This document shows positions 10,033-18,926 of a DNA stretch of 64,000 nucleotides, in pieces. A program made the position numbers and the translations under genes. The stretch's first letter is position 1, and the number at the start of each line of letters is the position of its first letter. Origin of the DNA: Saprospiraceae bacterium (lineage in GTDB: Bacteria > Bacteroidota > Bacteroidia > Chitinophagales > Saprospiraceae); assembly GCA_029251525.1 (NCBI GenBank), contig JAQXDE010000066.1, forward strand, positions 124,001-188,000. Reading direction: 5' to 3'. A model generated the notes under the pieces. That model saw only the letters and a program-made list of their open reading frames with translations. It was not told the DNA's origin and did not search any database.

Positions 10033-10797
10033 TTAAGACTTCTGTAAAACCATTCCAATACAATTCCATTTTAATGCATTTCCTCTTAAATCAAGAGGTT
10101 CCTCTATTGTGAAATTATCTTCCCATTCCAATATATTAAAACCTATTTCTCTAATGACTTGCAATAATTTTACAGAGGGATAAAATTGTTGCCAATGATC
10201 TTTATGTAAGAAATTTAATGGAGTAATGATAATGATTTTTCCATTGCGTTTGAGTACTCTTTTCATTTCTTTCAATCCTTCCAAAGGTTGCTTTAATCGA
10301 TCCAATAGAAAATTGCTAAAAACAAAATCTTGAGATTCATTCCGGAAAGGTAGTTTCTCTGCCTTTGCCAATCCAAAGTTCAAATTTTTTAATTCATGAC
10401 CTGGTAAATGAACTGAAGAGAAACCTTTATGAGATAAATCTAAAAGGATCGTTTTGTTTTCTACCCAAAAATCATGGCCTTGCTTAAGCATTTGATAACT
10501 ATAATCAATTCCCCAATAATTACCGATTGGATTTTCCTTTGCTAGGATTCCAATCATTCGCCCAACACCACATCCTAATTCTAAAACATTAATTTTTTCT
10601 TTGTTTTGTAAATGTTTTGTTATAAAGTTAAGCCCTTTTTGAAAAGGGTACGCCCCCCATAGTTCATCTGCCAGGTGCAAACCTATATGCCGAACTACCA
10701 TGTCGTCGAATCGTTCGTATAAGTCTTTTTGAAAATCTATTTCCGATTTTTTTATAAAAAAAGGAATTTGCATTCTAAATGAAATTGGTTTTTCCAT
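10033..10797 (-). CDS. Class I SAM-dependent methyltransferase
   Basis: The start is placed at 10797 (MEKPISFRMQ) instead of 11 codons upstream, giving 254 residues. SAM-binding motif I reads NVLELGCGVGRMIG. It is followed by the acidic-loop strand NYWGIDYSYQML, and later by FVFSNFLLDRLKQP and the strand GKIIIITPLNFLHKDHW. The fold is a Methyltransf_11/25-type Rossmann methyltransferase in the cytoplasm. Nothing marks the substrate; small-molecule, lipid or quinone methylation are all possible. The gene faces the DUF5916 gene tail to tail with 74 bases between, and I see no strong terminator there. Confidence 0.85.
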   Translation of the reverse strand: MEKPISFRMQIPFFIKKSEIDFQKDLYERFDDMVVRHIGLHLADELWGAYPFQKGLNFITKHLQNKEKINVLELGCGVGRMIGILAKENPIGNYWGIDYSYQMLKQGHDFWVENKTILLDLSHKGFSSVHLPGHELKNLNFGLAKAEKLPFRNESQDFVFSNFLLDRLKQPLEGLKEMKRVLKRNGKIIIITPLNFLHKDHWQQFYPSVKLLQVIREIGFNILEWEDNFTIEEPLDLRGNALKWNCIGMVLQKS

Positions 10798-10992
10798 AAC
10801 TACAAAAATATAAAGTTTCTGAAATAACAAATAATTTAGCTTTGAAACTGTATTTTTTGTTTACGTTCTTATTATCCTACTTATTTGTTAAAAAGGTTGT
10901 CTCTTTGGAGAGTTTTTCTTTTTTATTTGAAATAATATTTTGAAGATACTAATTAATGTATTTTTAAATTCTTTTTAATTTCAAAAAATCAA

Positions 10993-11000
10993 TATATTTG
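10993..11000 (+). promoter_or_regulatory. Bacteroidota -7 promoter element TATATTTG
   Basis: TATATTTG fits the TAnnTTTG consensus and lies 77 bases before the zinc-ribbon gene, leaving a moderately long 5' untranslated leader. No clear -33 element is visible. Confidence 0.45.
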
Positions 11001-11077
11001 TTTAGGTAGAGTGGAAGATAATAGAGAATAGACCTCTTCCTCTAAAATAATATTTCATAACAAAACCATTAATAAAT

Positions 11078-11386
11078 ATGAGTAAGATTGACAATCCTAT
11101 GTTTGGAAAAGTTGGGGCGTTTTGGGTAGAGGGCAAAAAAGAACCTTTTTATGGTATAACTGAGGCTAAGCAATATCAGTATGATCAGGGTGGTGATGTC
11201 CTTAATTTTAGAGGAAAAGTTGCAATTCATGATCCTGAGCCAAATATTGCTATTTGTTCGAAATGTGGAATAAGGGTTCATGGTAAAACAACTGATGAAG
11301 CTAATATTTGTGAGGATTGTGCTCCACCACCACCAGAAGTAAAAAAAGAGACAAATGGGTTTTGGAGTATGTTTGGAATGGGATAA
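11078..11386 (+). CDS. Small zinc-ribbon protein of unknown function
   Basis: A 102-residue soluble protein without signal peptide. It has one treble of features: an N-terminal beta-rich part (GKVGAFWVEGKKEPFYG), then a zinc ribbon with Cys60, Cys63, Cys78 and Cys81 (ICSKCG and ICEDC), then a proline run APPPPEV and a short aromatic tail. The four Cys in two CxxC pairs spaced 14 residues apart are enough for one structural zinc. I do not recognise the family. The gene is monocistronic, with its own promoter-like element and a good terminator, which supports it being real. A role in nucleic-acid or protein binding is only a guess. Confidence 0.75.
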   Translation: MSKIDNPMFGKVGAFWVEGKKEPFYGITEAKQYQYDQGGDVLNFRGKVAIHDPEPNIAICSKCGIRVHGKTTDEANICEDCAPPPPEVKKETNGFWSMFGMG

Positions 11387-11411
11387 GCCCTTTTTTAATA
11401 AAAATAAAATG

Positions 11412-11447
11412 AGTGTATTCACAATATTTTGTGGGTGCACTTTTTTT
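11412..11447 (+). terminator. Terminator after the zinc-ribbon gene
   Basis: A 13-bp stem with G-T wobble pairs (11412-11424 with 11429-11441), a 4-base loop and a run of seven T. Confidence 0.8.
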
Positions 11448-11498
11448 ATGATTTATTTTTTTCTAGTTTAGGCTTTCTATACTTCTAAAATAATAATA

Positions 11499-12650
11499 AT
11501 GAATAAAATATATTGTTTACTTCTTTGTGTTTTTATTTTCTGCCAAATTTCTTTTTCCCAAAAAGAATATTTTCCTCCTCAAAATGAATGGACAACTAAA
11601 TCTCCATCTGATTTTGGTATTAATTCTGAAAAGTTAAAAAAGGCAATTGACTTTGCTGAAGAAAATGAATACAGTGGCTCCAGAGATTTAAGGGTAGCAA
11701 TATTAAAAGGTTTTTCATATGAACCCTATCATCAAATATTAGGAGATACTAAGAAACGAGGAGGTCCAGCTGGAGTCATTTTAAAGGATGGGTATATTGT
11801 TGCTCAATGGGGAGATGTCAATCGGGTGGATATGACATTTAGTGTTACGAAAAGTTATTTATCAACAATTTGTGGTTTGGCGGTAGATGCTGGATTGATA
11901 ACTGATGTGAATAATAAAGTGAGTGGGATGATTTGGGATGGCACTTTTGATGGTGTTCATAACAGTAAGATTACGTGGAGTCATTTGTTGACACAATCAT
12001 CAGATTGGTCGGGGAGTTTATGGGGAGGAAAAGACTGGGCAGATCGTCCTCCGAAAATTGGTAGTTTGGATGATTGGAAAATTCGGAAATTTAATGAACC
12101 AGGAACGGTGATGGAATATAATGATGTTCGAGTAAATGTCTTGGCTTATTCATTATTACAAGTTTGGAGGAAACCATTACCTCAAGTATTGAAAGAAAAG
12201 GTGATGGATAAAATTGGTGCTTCTCCAACTTGGCGCTGGTACGGTTATGAAAATTCGTTTACTAATGTTGATGGAATTATGATGCAATCAGTTAGCGGCG
12301 GTGGACACTCTGGAGGTGGACTTTTTATTAATACATTAGATCATGCACGTTTTGGTTTGTTGTTTTTGAAAAATGGAAATTGGAATGGCCAACAACTAAT
12401 TTCAAAAGATTGGATACAATCTGTTCAGCAACCCTCTAAGCCAAATCCAAGTTACGGATATATGTGGTGGATAAACCAACAAGGGAAAAGATATTGGGAG
12501 GGCGTTTCTGAGAAGGTGTATTATGCTGCTGGTTTTGGAGGTAATTTTATTGTGGTAGATGAAGAGCATGATTTGGTGATTGTAACTAGGTGGTTGGAAC
12601 CAAAGAGAATAGGGGAGATGGTTAAGTTGGTAGTGGATGCTTTTGAGTAA
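11499..12650 (+). CDS. Exported serine hydrolase of the beta-lactamase/class C family
   Basis: A 383-residue protein with an N-terminal signal peptide ending near QISFSQ. The SxxK motif is Ser115-Val-Thr-Lys118 (MTFSVTKSYLS). The second motif Tyr is at Tyr207 (MEYNDVRVN), and the KTG-like third motif is His270-Ser-Gly (GGGHSGGGLF). These place it in the serine beta-lactamase/esterase superfamily, which contains carboxylesterases, D-aminopeptidases and peptidoglycan enzymes as well as class C beta-lactamases. The HSG triad is more typical of esterase or peptidase members than of true beta-lactamases, so antibiotic resistance should not be assumed. The protein probably acts in the periplasm or outside the cell. 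It stands alone and converges on the GNAT gene. Confidence 0.88.
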   Translation: MNKIYCLLLCVFIFCQISFSQKEYFPPQNEWTTKSPSDFGINSEKLKKAIDFAEENEYSGSRDLRVAILKGFSYEPYHQILGDTKKRGGPAGVILKDGYIVAQWGDVNRVDMTFSVTKSYLSTICGLAVDAGLITDVNNKVSGMIWDGTFDGVHNSKITWSHLLTQSSDWSGSLWGGKDWADRPPKIGSLDDWKIRKFNEPGTVMEYNDVRVNVLAYSLLQVWRKPLPQVLKEKVMDKIGASPTWRWYGYENSFTNVDGIMMQSVSGGGHSGGGLFINTLDHARFGLLFLKNGNWNGQQLISKDWIQSVQQPSKPNPSYGYMWWINQQGKRYWEGVSEKVYYAAGFGGNFIVVDEEHDLVIVTRWLEPKRIGEMVKLVVDAFE

Positions 12651-12657
12651 ATAATTG

Positions 12658-12713
12658 AATAACGATTTAAGAATATTTAATAGTTAAATATTGAAAATTT
12701 TTAAATCGTTATT
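12658..12713. terminator. Nested hairpin between convergent genes (bidirectional terminator)
   Basis: An outer perfect 13-bp repeat (12658-12670 with 12701-12713) encloses a second perfect 9-bp repeat (12672-12680 with 12684-12692). The element lies between two convergent stop codons and is symmetrical, so it can end transcription from both sides. Confidence 0.7.
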
Positions 12714-12722
12714 CCTGAATTG

Positions 12723-13265
12723 TTAATCAATCATTTTTTTCATCAAAAGGTCTGTCTGCTGTTCATCCCCAACTTTGAACATATGTGTTCCAAATTCTTC
12801 AAAGCCCATTTTTTTATAGAAACTGATTGCCTCAGGATTTTTTTCCCAAACACCTAACCAAAGTTCTTTTTTCTTTTTTGCCTTTGCCAACTCTATTGAT
12901 TTGTCAATCAAAATTTTTCCAAAACCTTTTCCTTGGGCTTCCTCTGTTAGATAAATTCTCTCCAACTCAAAACAATGTTCTTGCATCTTTTCAGTTTGAG
13001 CATTTCCCTCATTTAATTTCAAATATCCAATTAAAGCTTTTCTACTCTCTCTGTATCCAGGTTCAGAATAAAGTAAATAAAATGTAGTTTTTGAATTAAG
13101 TAATTCCTTAGTTAGTTGTGATGTGCTGAATGTTTGGTTGACATGTTTATTAAAATTCTCTTCCGTATTTTTAGTTTGGTATGTTTCAGTAAATGTTTCA
13201 ATACTTATTTTTCGTAATGCTGATAAATTAGAGAGTTCGCATTTTTTAAAATTAAATTTGGCCAT
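12723..13265 (-). CDS. GNAT acetyltransferase, PaiA-like
   Basis: The start is set at 13265 (MAKFNFKKCELS), giving 180 residues; the longer frame upstream is low-complexity and unlikely to be translated. The acetyl-CoA pyrophosphate-binding loop is EEAQGKGFGKI, preceded by FELERIYL. After it come LWLGVWEKNPEAISFYKKMGF and the end FKVGDEQQTDLLMKK. This full pattern closely follows the PaiA group of spermidine/spermine N-acetyltransferases. Polyamine acetylation is therefore a reasonable inference, though GNAT substrates cannot be fixed from sequence. It is cytoplasmic and monocistronic. Confidence 0.88.
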   Translation of the reverse strand: MAKFNFKKCELSNLSALRKISIETFTETYQTKNTEENFNKHVNQTFSTSQLTKELLNSKTTFYLLYSEPGYRESRKALIGYLKLNEGNAQTEKMQEHCFELERIYLTEEAQGKGFGKILIDKSIELAKAKKKKELWLGVWEKNPEAISFYKKMGFEEFGTHMFKVGDEQQTDLLMKKMID

Positions 13266-13439
13266 AATGTTTGTTTTGAAAAATGTAAATAGATTGAACG
13301 AGCTGATTTTATTTAGAAAATTATCCTCTTGCTTTTTATTCAAAAACAAGAGGCTAGGAGATTATTTAAAAAGTTGATATAAGAGAAAAAATTTTGCTAA
13401 CTTTTGTTTGCAATTATTAAAGGAAATAGATTTTAGGTA

Positions 13440-15110
13440 TTATAATAAAGTTTTAAATCTTGGTCGTTTTGGTGCAACATCACCCAACCTTTCCTTTTTA
13501 TTCGCCTCAAATGCACTATAATTTCCTTCAAAGAAAACGACTTCGCCATCATCTTCATAGGATAAAATATGTGTTGCCAATCTATCAATAAACCATCTAT
13601 CATGTGAAATCAAAAGTACGCAACCTGCAAAGTTTTCAATTCCTTCCTCCAAAGCACGTAGTGTATTTACATCAATATCGTTCGTAGGCTCATCTAATAA
13701 GATTACATTTCCACCTTCTTTCAAGGTAATGGCCAAGTGTAACCTATTGCGTTCACCTCCTGAAAGTGTACTTACTTTTTTCTGCTGATCTCCACCAGAG
13801 AAATTAAAACGACTAATATATGCTCTGGCATTGATTTCTTTATTTCCTATAGTGATGAATTCACTTCCTTGGCTCACCACTTCATAAATTGTCTTTTCAG
13901 GAACTAAATCTTTATGCGCTTGATCTACATAAGCCAATTTTACTGTTTCACCGATTGTAATATTTCCAGAGTCAGGGTTTTCCTCATCCATAATCATTCT
14001 AAATAATGTAGATTTACCTACACCATTCGGACCGATAATACCAACGATTGCATTTTTAGGAATAGAGAAATTTAAGTTTTCAAATAGAACACGCTTATCA
14101 TATGATTTTGTTAAATCCTCCGCTTTAATGACGATGTCTCCTAATCTTGGACCAGATGGAATATATAATTCCAACTTCGCCTCTTTCTCTTTCGTCTCTG
14201 CATCAGACATAGTTTCATATGCACTTAATCTGGCTTTTCCTTTGGCTTGCCTACCTTTTGGAGACATACGGGACCATTCCAATTCTCGTTTTAAAATCTT
14301 CTGACGTTTCGATTCCTGTTTTTCTTCTTTGGCCATTCGGTTAGATTTTTGCTCTAACCAAGAACTATAATTTCCTTCCCATGGAATTCCTTCGCCTCGA
14401 TCTAGCTCTAATATCCAACCAGCCACATTATCCAAAAAGTATCTATCGTGAGTTACGGCAATAACTGTCCCTGGAAATGATTTTAAAAACTGTTCTAACC
14501 AATGTACACTTTCTGCATCAAGGTGATTGGTAGGCTCATCAAGCAATAAAATATCTGGTTTACTCAATAATAATCTACATAATGCAACGCGACGTCTTTC
14601 TCCTCCAGAAAGAACATTTACTTTTGCATCATCCGGTGGACAACGTAAAGCATCCATTGCTACCTCTAAAGTATGATCTAGTTCCCATGCATTATAATGA
14701 TCCATTTTGTCTAAAAGTTCACCTTGTTCATTTACCAATTTCATCATGGCATCATCATCCATTGGTTCAGCTAACTTATTAGATACTTCTTCGTAGGCAT
14801 TTACCACATCTACTATATGTTGAACTCCTTCTTGTACGATTTCTTTAACTGTTTTTTCTGGATCAAGTTCAGGTTCTTGAGCCAAATACCCAATTTTATA
14901 TTCTTTATCAAAAGTTACTTTTCCTTGGTAATTAGTATCCAATCCAGCAATAATTTTTATCAAACTAGATTTACCAGCTCCATTTAAACCCAAAACACCA
15001 ATTTTAGCTCCGTAATAAAAAGAGAGCCATATATTTTTCAATACGGTCTTACTTGGTGGGTAAACTTTTGTGACGCCTTCCATGGCGAAAATGACTTTTT
15101 TATCTGACAT
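13440..15110 (-). CDS. ettA: Energy-dependent translational throttle protein EttA (ABC-F ATPase)
   Basis: A complete 556-residue ABC-F protein, the normal EttA length. ABC domain 1 has Walker A GLNGAGKSS at residues 41-49, signature LSGGERRRVAL and Walker B LLLDEPTNHLD. A charged linker follows with RMSPKGRQAKGKARLS, typical of EttA. ABC domain 2 has GPNGVGKST, LSGGERNRLHLA and LLDEPTNDID. There are no membrane segments. EttA binds the ribosomal E site and gates entry into the elongation cycle according to the ATP/ADP ratio. The start MSDKKVIFAMEGVTKVYPP is the usual one. The gene is transcribed alone. Confidence 0.97.
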   Translation of the reverse strand: MSDKKVIFAMEGVTKVYPPSKTVLKNIWLSFYYGAKIGVLGLNGAGKSSLIKIIAGLDTNYQGKVTFDKEYKIGYLAQEPELDPEKTVKEIVQEGVQHIVDVVNAYEEVSNKLAEPMDDDAMMKLVNEQGELLDKMDHYNAWELDHTLEVAMDALRCPPDDAKVNVLSGGERRRVALCRLLLSKPDILLLDEPTNHLDAESVHWLEQFLKSFPGTVIAVTHDRYFLDNVAGWILELDRGEGIPWEGNYSSWLEQKSNRMAKEEKQESKRQKILKRELEWSRMSPKGRQAKGKARLSAYETMSDAETKEKEAKLELYIPSGPRLGDIVIKAEDLTKSYDKRVLFENLNFSIPKNAIVGIIGPNGVGKSTLFRMIMDEENPDSGNITIGETVKLAYVDQAHKDLVPEKTIYEVVSQGSEFITIGNKEINARAYISRFNFSGGDQQKKVSTLSGGERNRLHLAITLKEGGNVILLDEPTNDIDVNTLRALEEGIENFAGCVLLISHDRWFIDRLATHILSYEDDGEVVFFEGNYSAFEANKKERLGDVAPKRPRFKTLL

Positions 15111-15805
15111 ACTATCTTATTTTATTTTTTTTAATTCCTTAGGGGATATTATTTTATTAGAAAGAACAAAACTAAAAGGTTTTACGAGATTTTTGTAAAA
15201 TAAAAAAAACTTAATTATCATTTTTCCTAAAAAAAAATTGGTTCGAATAGATATAAGTGAGTTTTAGCAACCAACTAAAATATTACATATTATAGGAGAT
15301 GGAAATAATACTGGTAAGTTAGTCATGGGAAATCCTGAGAAATCATTTTCAGTATTGTTTTAAGAAAAAAAATGAAAACGCTGATCCTTATATTTTTGAT
15401 GCCATTTTAACGGTTTTGGATGAAGCTATTTTTGTTAACTCATTTTATCTCGTTTTATAGTTTTTATTTAAACTTTCTCTTTGTAATCCTTTTTTGGCTA
15501 CACTAATTAATTGGTTTTCTTCAATAATTAAGTCACGCTTATATATAAACGATAATTATATAGACTCGATTAAACCTAAATTAATTTAATATTTTAATAA
15601 TGCAATAAAGTTCAGGATGGCAAGATTTGTTGGAGATGTAATCGGAGATATTTTGTATTTTCTTTATCAATAGGAGAGCGAATCTTCTAGTTTTAAAAAC
15701 TAAAACTATCTGTTTGGGCTTTAATGAGATTGAGGCCTACATTAATCAAGATTTCATAATGAAATTGTACTAATTTTTATTTGGAGATTCTAAGAGGTTT
15801 ATCTA
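15111..15805. other. Long spacer, no supported gene
   Basis: This spacer of about 700 bases has two short plus-strand open stretches without good starts (15323-15460 and 15617-15673). Their translations look protein-like, the first containing NADPYIFDAILTVLDEAIF, but the lengths are within chance for this composition and no family is recognised. They could be gene relics. No hairpin or RNA gene is evident. Confidence 0.5.
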
Positions 15806-16612
15806 TTACTGACCTAGTTGTTGCCATTTCTTCTTGAAGTGTTCCAATATTTTATTTTCAAAAATATAATCTCCTACATCTCTCCCCCATGTCTGATAAG
15901 TTAAAGCAGAAGGGTGAACTCCGTCACTAAAAAAATCACTTGATTGCATTGGTCGATCAAATTTATGCATCCAGCTTTCGAAAGTTAATTTATCTTCTAA
16001 GAAAAAAACATTATCAAATTTTGTAGTGAGATCTTTAAGTTCGTCTCCTAAAAGGTTGACCATATTTCCAATTGTACGTTTCATTAGCGGAGTGAAAGCA
16101 GGGAATTCATGGATAGGAGGCATGTTAATACAAACTGTTTTGGAATTTGGAAATGAATTATTAAGTCTAGTAAATAGAGTATTCATGTTAGCTCTCCATT
16201 TTCGAGGACTGTTAAACTTGAAAGCATCATTTGCACCTAAACCAATTACAATAATATCAGGTTGGAAATTACCAATTTGAGGAATCAGTTCTTTCACAAC
16301 TTTTTTAGCTGTATAACCACTTTTGGCGACTACTTTCCAGTTTATTTTATAGTTGTATTTTTGGAAAAGTGATTGAGCTAATGCCCCGGTTAATCCATTT
16401 TTATGGAAATCAACGCCAACACCAGCTATTGAAGATTCTCCTAGAGTCAGTAAATTAATTTGTTGGTCAGATTGCCCCTCTACACCTTCTGAACCAGCGG
16501 CATCAGGCAATACAGGAACCTTAGCTTTAATCCTTTTCCCTTGAAAATAGATAAGAGGGATAAGCGGTAAATTATAAATAATATTAAAGGTATATTTAAA
16601 CTGATTTATCAT
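15806..16612 (-). CDS. SGNH/GDSL-family hydrolase
   Basis: A 268-residue esterase-type protein. Block I reads LTLGESSIAGVG with the nucleophile Ser60, a Gly-Glu-Ser variant of the GDS motif. Block III reads IVIGLGANDAFKF with the oxyanion Asn. The catalytic Asp-His pair is in FFSDGVHPSALTY. An N-terminal hydrophobic stretch (residues ~9-24) could be a membrane anchor or uncleaved signal. The family hydrolyses ester bonds in lipids, acylated sugars or thioesters; the substrate is not evident. It starts 6 bases after the stop of the broken GNAT gene on the same strand, so it may once have been the second gene of a two-gene unit. Confidence 0.9.
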   Translation of the reverse strand: MINQFKYTFNIIYNLPLIPLIYFQGKRIKAKVPVLPDAAGSEGVEGQSDQQINLLTLGESSIAGVGVDFHKNGLTGALAQSLFQKYNYKINWKVVAKSGYTAKKVVKELIPQIGNFQPDIIVIGLGANDAFKFNSPRKWRANMNTLFTRLNNSFPNSKTVCINMPPIHEFPAFTPLMKRTIGNMVNLLGDELKDLTTKFDNVFFLEDKLTFESWMHKFDRPMQSSDFFSDGVHPSALTYQTWGRDVGDYIFENKILEHFKKKWQQLGQ

Positions 16613-16618
16613 TTTTAT

Positions 16619-17070
16619 CTATAGTTTTAATACAAAACATAAACTATTCTCTACACCAATATACGGTTCAAAAAGTTCAATTTTTTTATGACCAGTGTTA
16701 ATGTACAATGAAATTGCTGTTACATCTTTGTACCCTGTTTCTAGTTTCGACCAAGTGTAGTTTTCTTCTTTAGCCCACTTTTTCAATTCTTTTAATATCA
16801 TTTTACTAAATCCTTTGCCACGATATTTTATTGGAATATACATTCTTTTGATTTCCATATCTCCATTTTTGTTCATTTCTCGAAATGCTCCCATTCCAAC
16901 TGAATCGCAACTTAGCATCGATACTAAAGCAAAAGTATTTTCTCTTAAGGTATTAAATTGACCGAAAAAACCTACCTATAATCTACGCTTTTAACAAGTT
17001 CCTGATCAAGTTGTTTAACCAAGAATTTAAATTTTGGATCGTTAACATTACTTCTTAGCAATTGAATCAC
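16619..17070 (-). pseudogene. GNAT acetyltransferase broken by a frameshift
   Basis: The downstream part, from an internal ATG at 16918, encodes 99 residues with the GNAT acetyl-CoA loop YRGKGFSKMILKEL and the C-terminal GVENSLCFVLKL. Most of the N-terminal half is missing from that frame. Reading further up the minus strand recovers it: GTG at 17070 opens a frame with IQLLRSNVNDPKFKFLVKQL and ends at VDYR before a stop, while the second frame resumes with GFFGQFNTLRENTFALVS and runs straight into the 99-residue ORF. The frame changes within about 16966-16982. Joined, the two parts give a normal ~150-residue GNAT. A sequencing error is the main alternative to a true pseudogene. Confidence 0.8.
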
Positions 17071-17432
17071 GATATTTTTTTTTGTAAAAAGAAATTTCAT
17101 TGATGTTATTCATTCAATTTATTTTTTGAATTAATGTTGCCTTATTAACTGTAAAATTTCAACTCTTCTAAAACTATTAAAATCGGGTATATCGAATAAG
17201 CTGAAACGAATATTTTGATAAATACCGTAGAATCGGATTTAAACAATAGTTTTAATTATTGAGGAATATATTTTATTCTTTGCAAAAACGAAATTTTAGG
17301 CTAAAATAAAAATAGAGTGGGAGATAAAAAAAATATTTAGATACAAATTTTAATGTTCGCAATTCATTGATAAATGTTCCGAACAATAGGAAAGAATTTT
17401 AAATAAAATAAATCTTACCTTAAGTTACTACT
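17071..17432. other. Spacer, nothing recognised
   Basis: This 360-base AT-rich spacer contains no open frame, hairpin or RNA-like element that I can support. Confidence 0.6.
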
Positions 17433-18086
17433 TTAAGAATTTACAAAGCTTAAATGATGGATTCCGGGCTGGTATGTTTCTTTTAGAGCATGGATAATCA
17501 TATCATAATGGACTTTACTTTCTACAAAGTCTATTTTCTCTACATCAATAATCAATATAGGAATAGAATTTTCAGTTCGCATAAATTCATAATAAACATC
17601 TTGAACTTTTTGCAAATATTCAGCGCTAATATCTTGTTCATAATCTCTTCCACGTTTCTTAATGTTTTGCATTGCCCCTTCTACAGAACGATGTAAAAAC
17701 ACTAAAATATCTGGTTTGGGAAAAGAGGCATTTAGTACATGAAATAATCTTTGGAACAAACGATATTCTTCTGCATTTAAATTATTCTTGGCAAATAACA
17801 ATGTTTTCACAAAAAAATAGTCAGATACTATTAAGTCTTGGAAGAGGTCTCGCTGAGTCAAGTGTTTTTGTAATTGTTTGTGTCGTTCTGTCATGAAAAA
17901 CAACTCTACCGGAAAAGCATACCGTTCAGGATTCTCATAAAAATTAGCTAAAAAGGGGTTGTCTGCGAATTGCTCAAGCAGCAACTTACAATTATACTCT
18001 TCATTTAATTTTTGGCACAAGGTAGTTTTTCCAGCACCAAGGTTACCTTCAATTGCAATGAAATTATAAGGGAAAGGGTTTTTCAT
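17433..18086 (-). CDS. Deoxynucleoside kinase
   Basis: A 217-residue kinase of the dNK/deoxyguanosine-deoxyadenosine kinase family. The P-loop GNLGAGKTT is at residues 14-22. The base-contacting Glu is in LLLEQFADNPFL (residues 36-47), followed by FPVELFFMTERHKQ. The lid-region arginines are in IKKRGRDYEQDISAEYL. It phosphorylates deoxynucleosides with ATP in the cytoplasm, feeding dNTP salvage. It lies 90 bases after folK on the same strand. The folK-dNK neighbourhood recurs in Bacteroidota, where the two enzymes are sometimes fused, and this supports both calls. Confidence 0.93.
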   Translation of the reverse strand: MKNPFPYNFIAIEGNLGAGKTTLCQKLNEEYNCKLLLEQFADNPFLANFYENPERYAFPVELFFMTERHKQLQKHLTQRDLFQDLIVSDYFFVKTLLFAKNNLNAEEYRLFQRLFHVLNASFPKPDILVFLHRSVEGAMQNIKKRGRDYEQDISAEYLQKVQDVYYEFMRTENSIPILIIDVEKIDFVESKVHYDMIIHALKETYQPGIHHLSFVNS

Positions 18087-18176
18087 CTTTATGCGTAGTT
18101 ATGTTTGTAAGTTGTTATTCTTCCAAGTTTTTTTTAGAAGTTATCTTAAATTTTGAACTGATTACCTCCCTAAAAC

Positions 18177-18677
18177 CTATTCCTCCCTTTCCATTAGGTA
18201 AACCTCTAATGGATCCTCACATTTCATATAAAGTTCTTCGATAGTTAAATTTAAAGTTGGGTGAACCAAATCCCCCGCAATTTCCATCAAAGGTATTAAT
18301 ACAAACATGCGTTCATGACAGTGGGGATGAGGTATTGTTAACTTATCAGTTGACAATAATGTTTTGCCAAAAAACAAAATGTCGATGTCGATAATTCGTT
18401 CATGCCACTTTTTATTTTCTTGACGCCCGATTTCTTTCTCTATATTTTTGATATGAAAAAGTACTTCCTCAGCTACTAATTCTGTTTGAATTTCCAAAGC
18501 TTGATTAATGAAATTAGGTTGGTCATTTACTCCCCATGCTTGGGTTTCATATAACCGAGATTTGTTAGAGATTCCTCCTACTTTTTTTTCAAGAATTTCG
18601 CAAGCTTGCGTCAAATGGGAGGTACGATCTCCTAGATTGCTGCCTGTATGAAGGTAAATCGTTTGTTTTTCTGCCAT
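18177..18677 (-). CDS. folK: 2-amino-4-hydroxy-6-hydroxymethyldihydropteridine pyrophosphokinase (HPPK)
   Basis: A 166-residue enzyme of normal length. The N-terminal motif GSNLGDR is at residues 12-18. The HPPK signature WHERIIDIDILFFG contains the Mg-binding Asp97 and Asp99, and the substrate loop IPHPHCHERMFVLIPL is intact. It transfers pyrophosphate from ATP to the pterin in folate synthesis. The first enzyme of that pathway, folE, is in this same window near 42 kb but is not linked to it. It is probably co-transcribed with the deoxynucleoside kinase. Confidence 0.96.
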   Translation of the reverse strand: MAEKQTIYLHTGSNLGDRTSHLTQACEILEKKVGGISNKSRLYETQAWGVNDQPNFINQALEIQTELVAEEVLFHIKNIEKEIGRQENKKWHERIIDIDILFFGKTLLSTDKLTIPHPHCHERMFVLIPLMEIAGDLVHPTLNLTIEELYMKCEDPLEVYLMEREE

Positions 18678-18926
18678 GCTAATTCTAAAAAATTAAGTAA
18701 ATTAATTTTGTCCAAAAATCCAATAGCGCAAAGGTAAAATTTGAAATAAGGATTTTTAATTTTTTGTGAAAATATTTTAGCTATTCATATTTGGGTACAA
18801 TTGATTTGAGATCAATAAACAGAACAGTGGCAATATTGTATTATTTAGATATGAAATGTTAAAGTTATATTTTTATTTGAAAAAAGACCGATTGATTTAT
18901 TTTTGATTTATAACAAAATAACAACA

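Noticed and set aside
11499-12650. Reading the serine hydrolase as a class C beta-lactamase resistance gene
   Set aside because: The third motif is HSG and the protein fits the broad esterase/peptidase group; nothing supports a resistance role.
15323-15460. 46-codon plus-strand open frame in the ettA-SGNH spacer
   Set aside because: It lacks a start codon and any recognised domain; the length is within chance.
17433-18677. A nucleotide-based defence system made of the deoxynucleoside kinase and neighbours
   Set aside because: Linkage of dNK with folK is a common housekeeping arrangement, and no effector gene is present.
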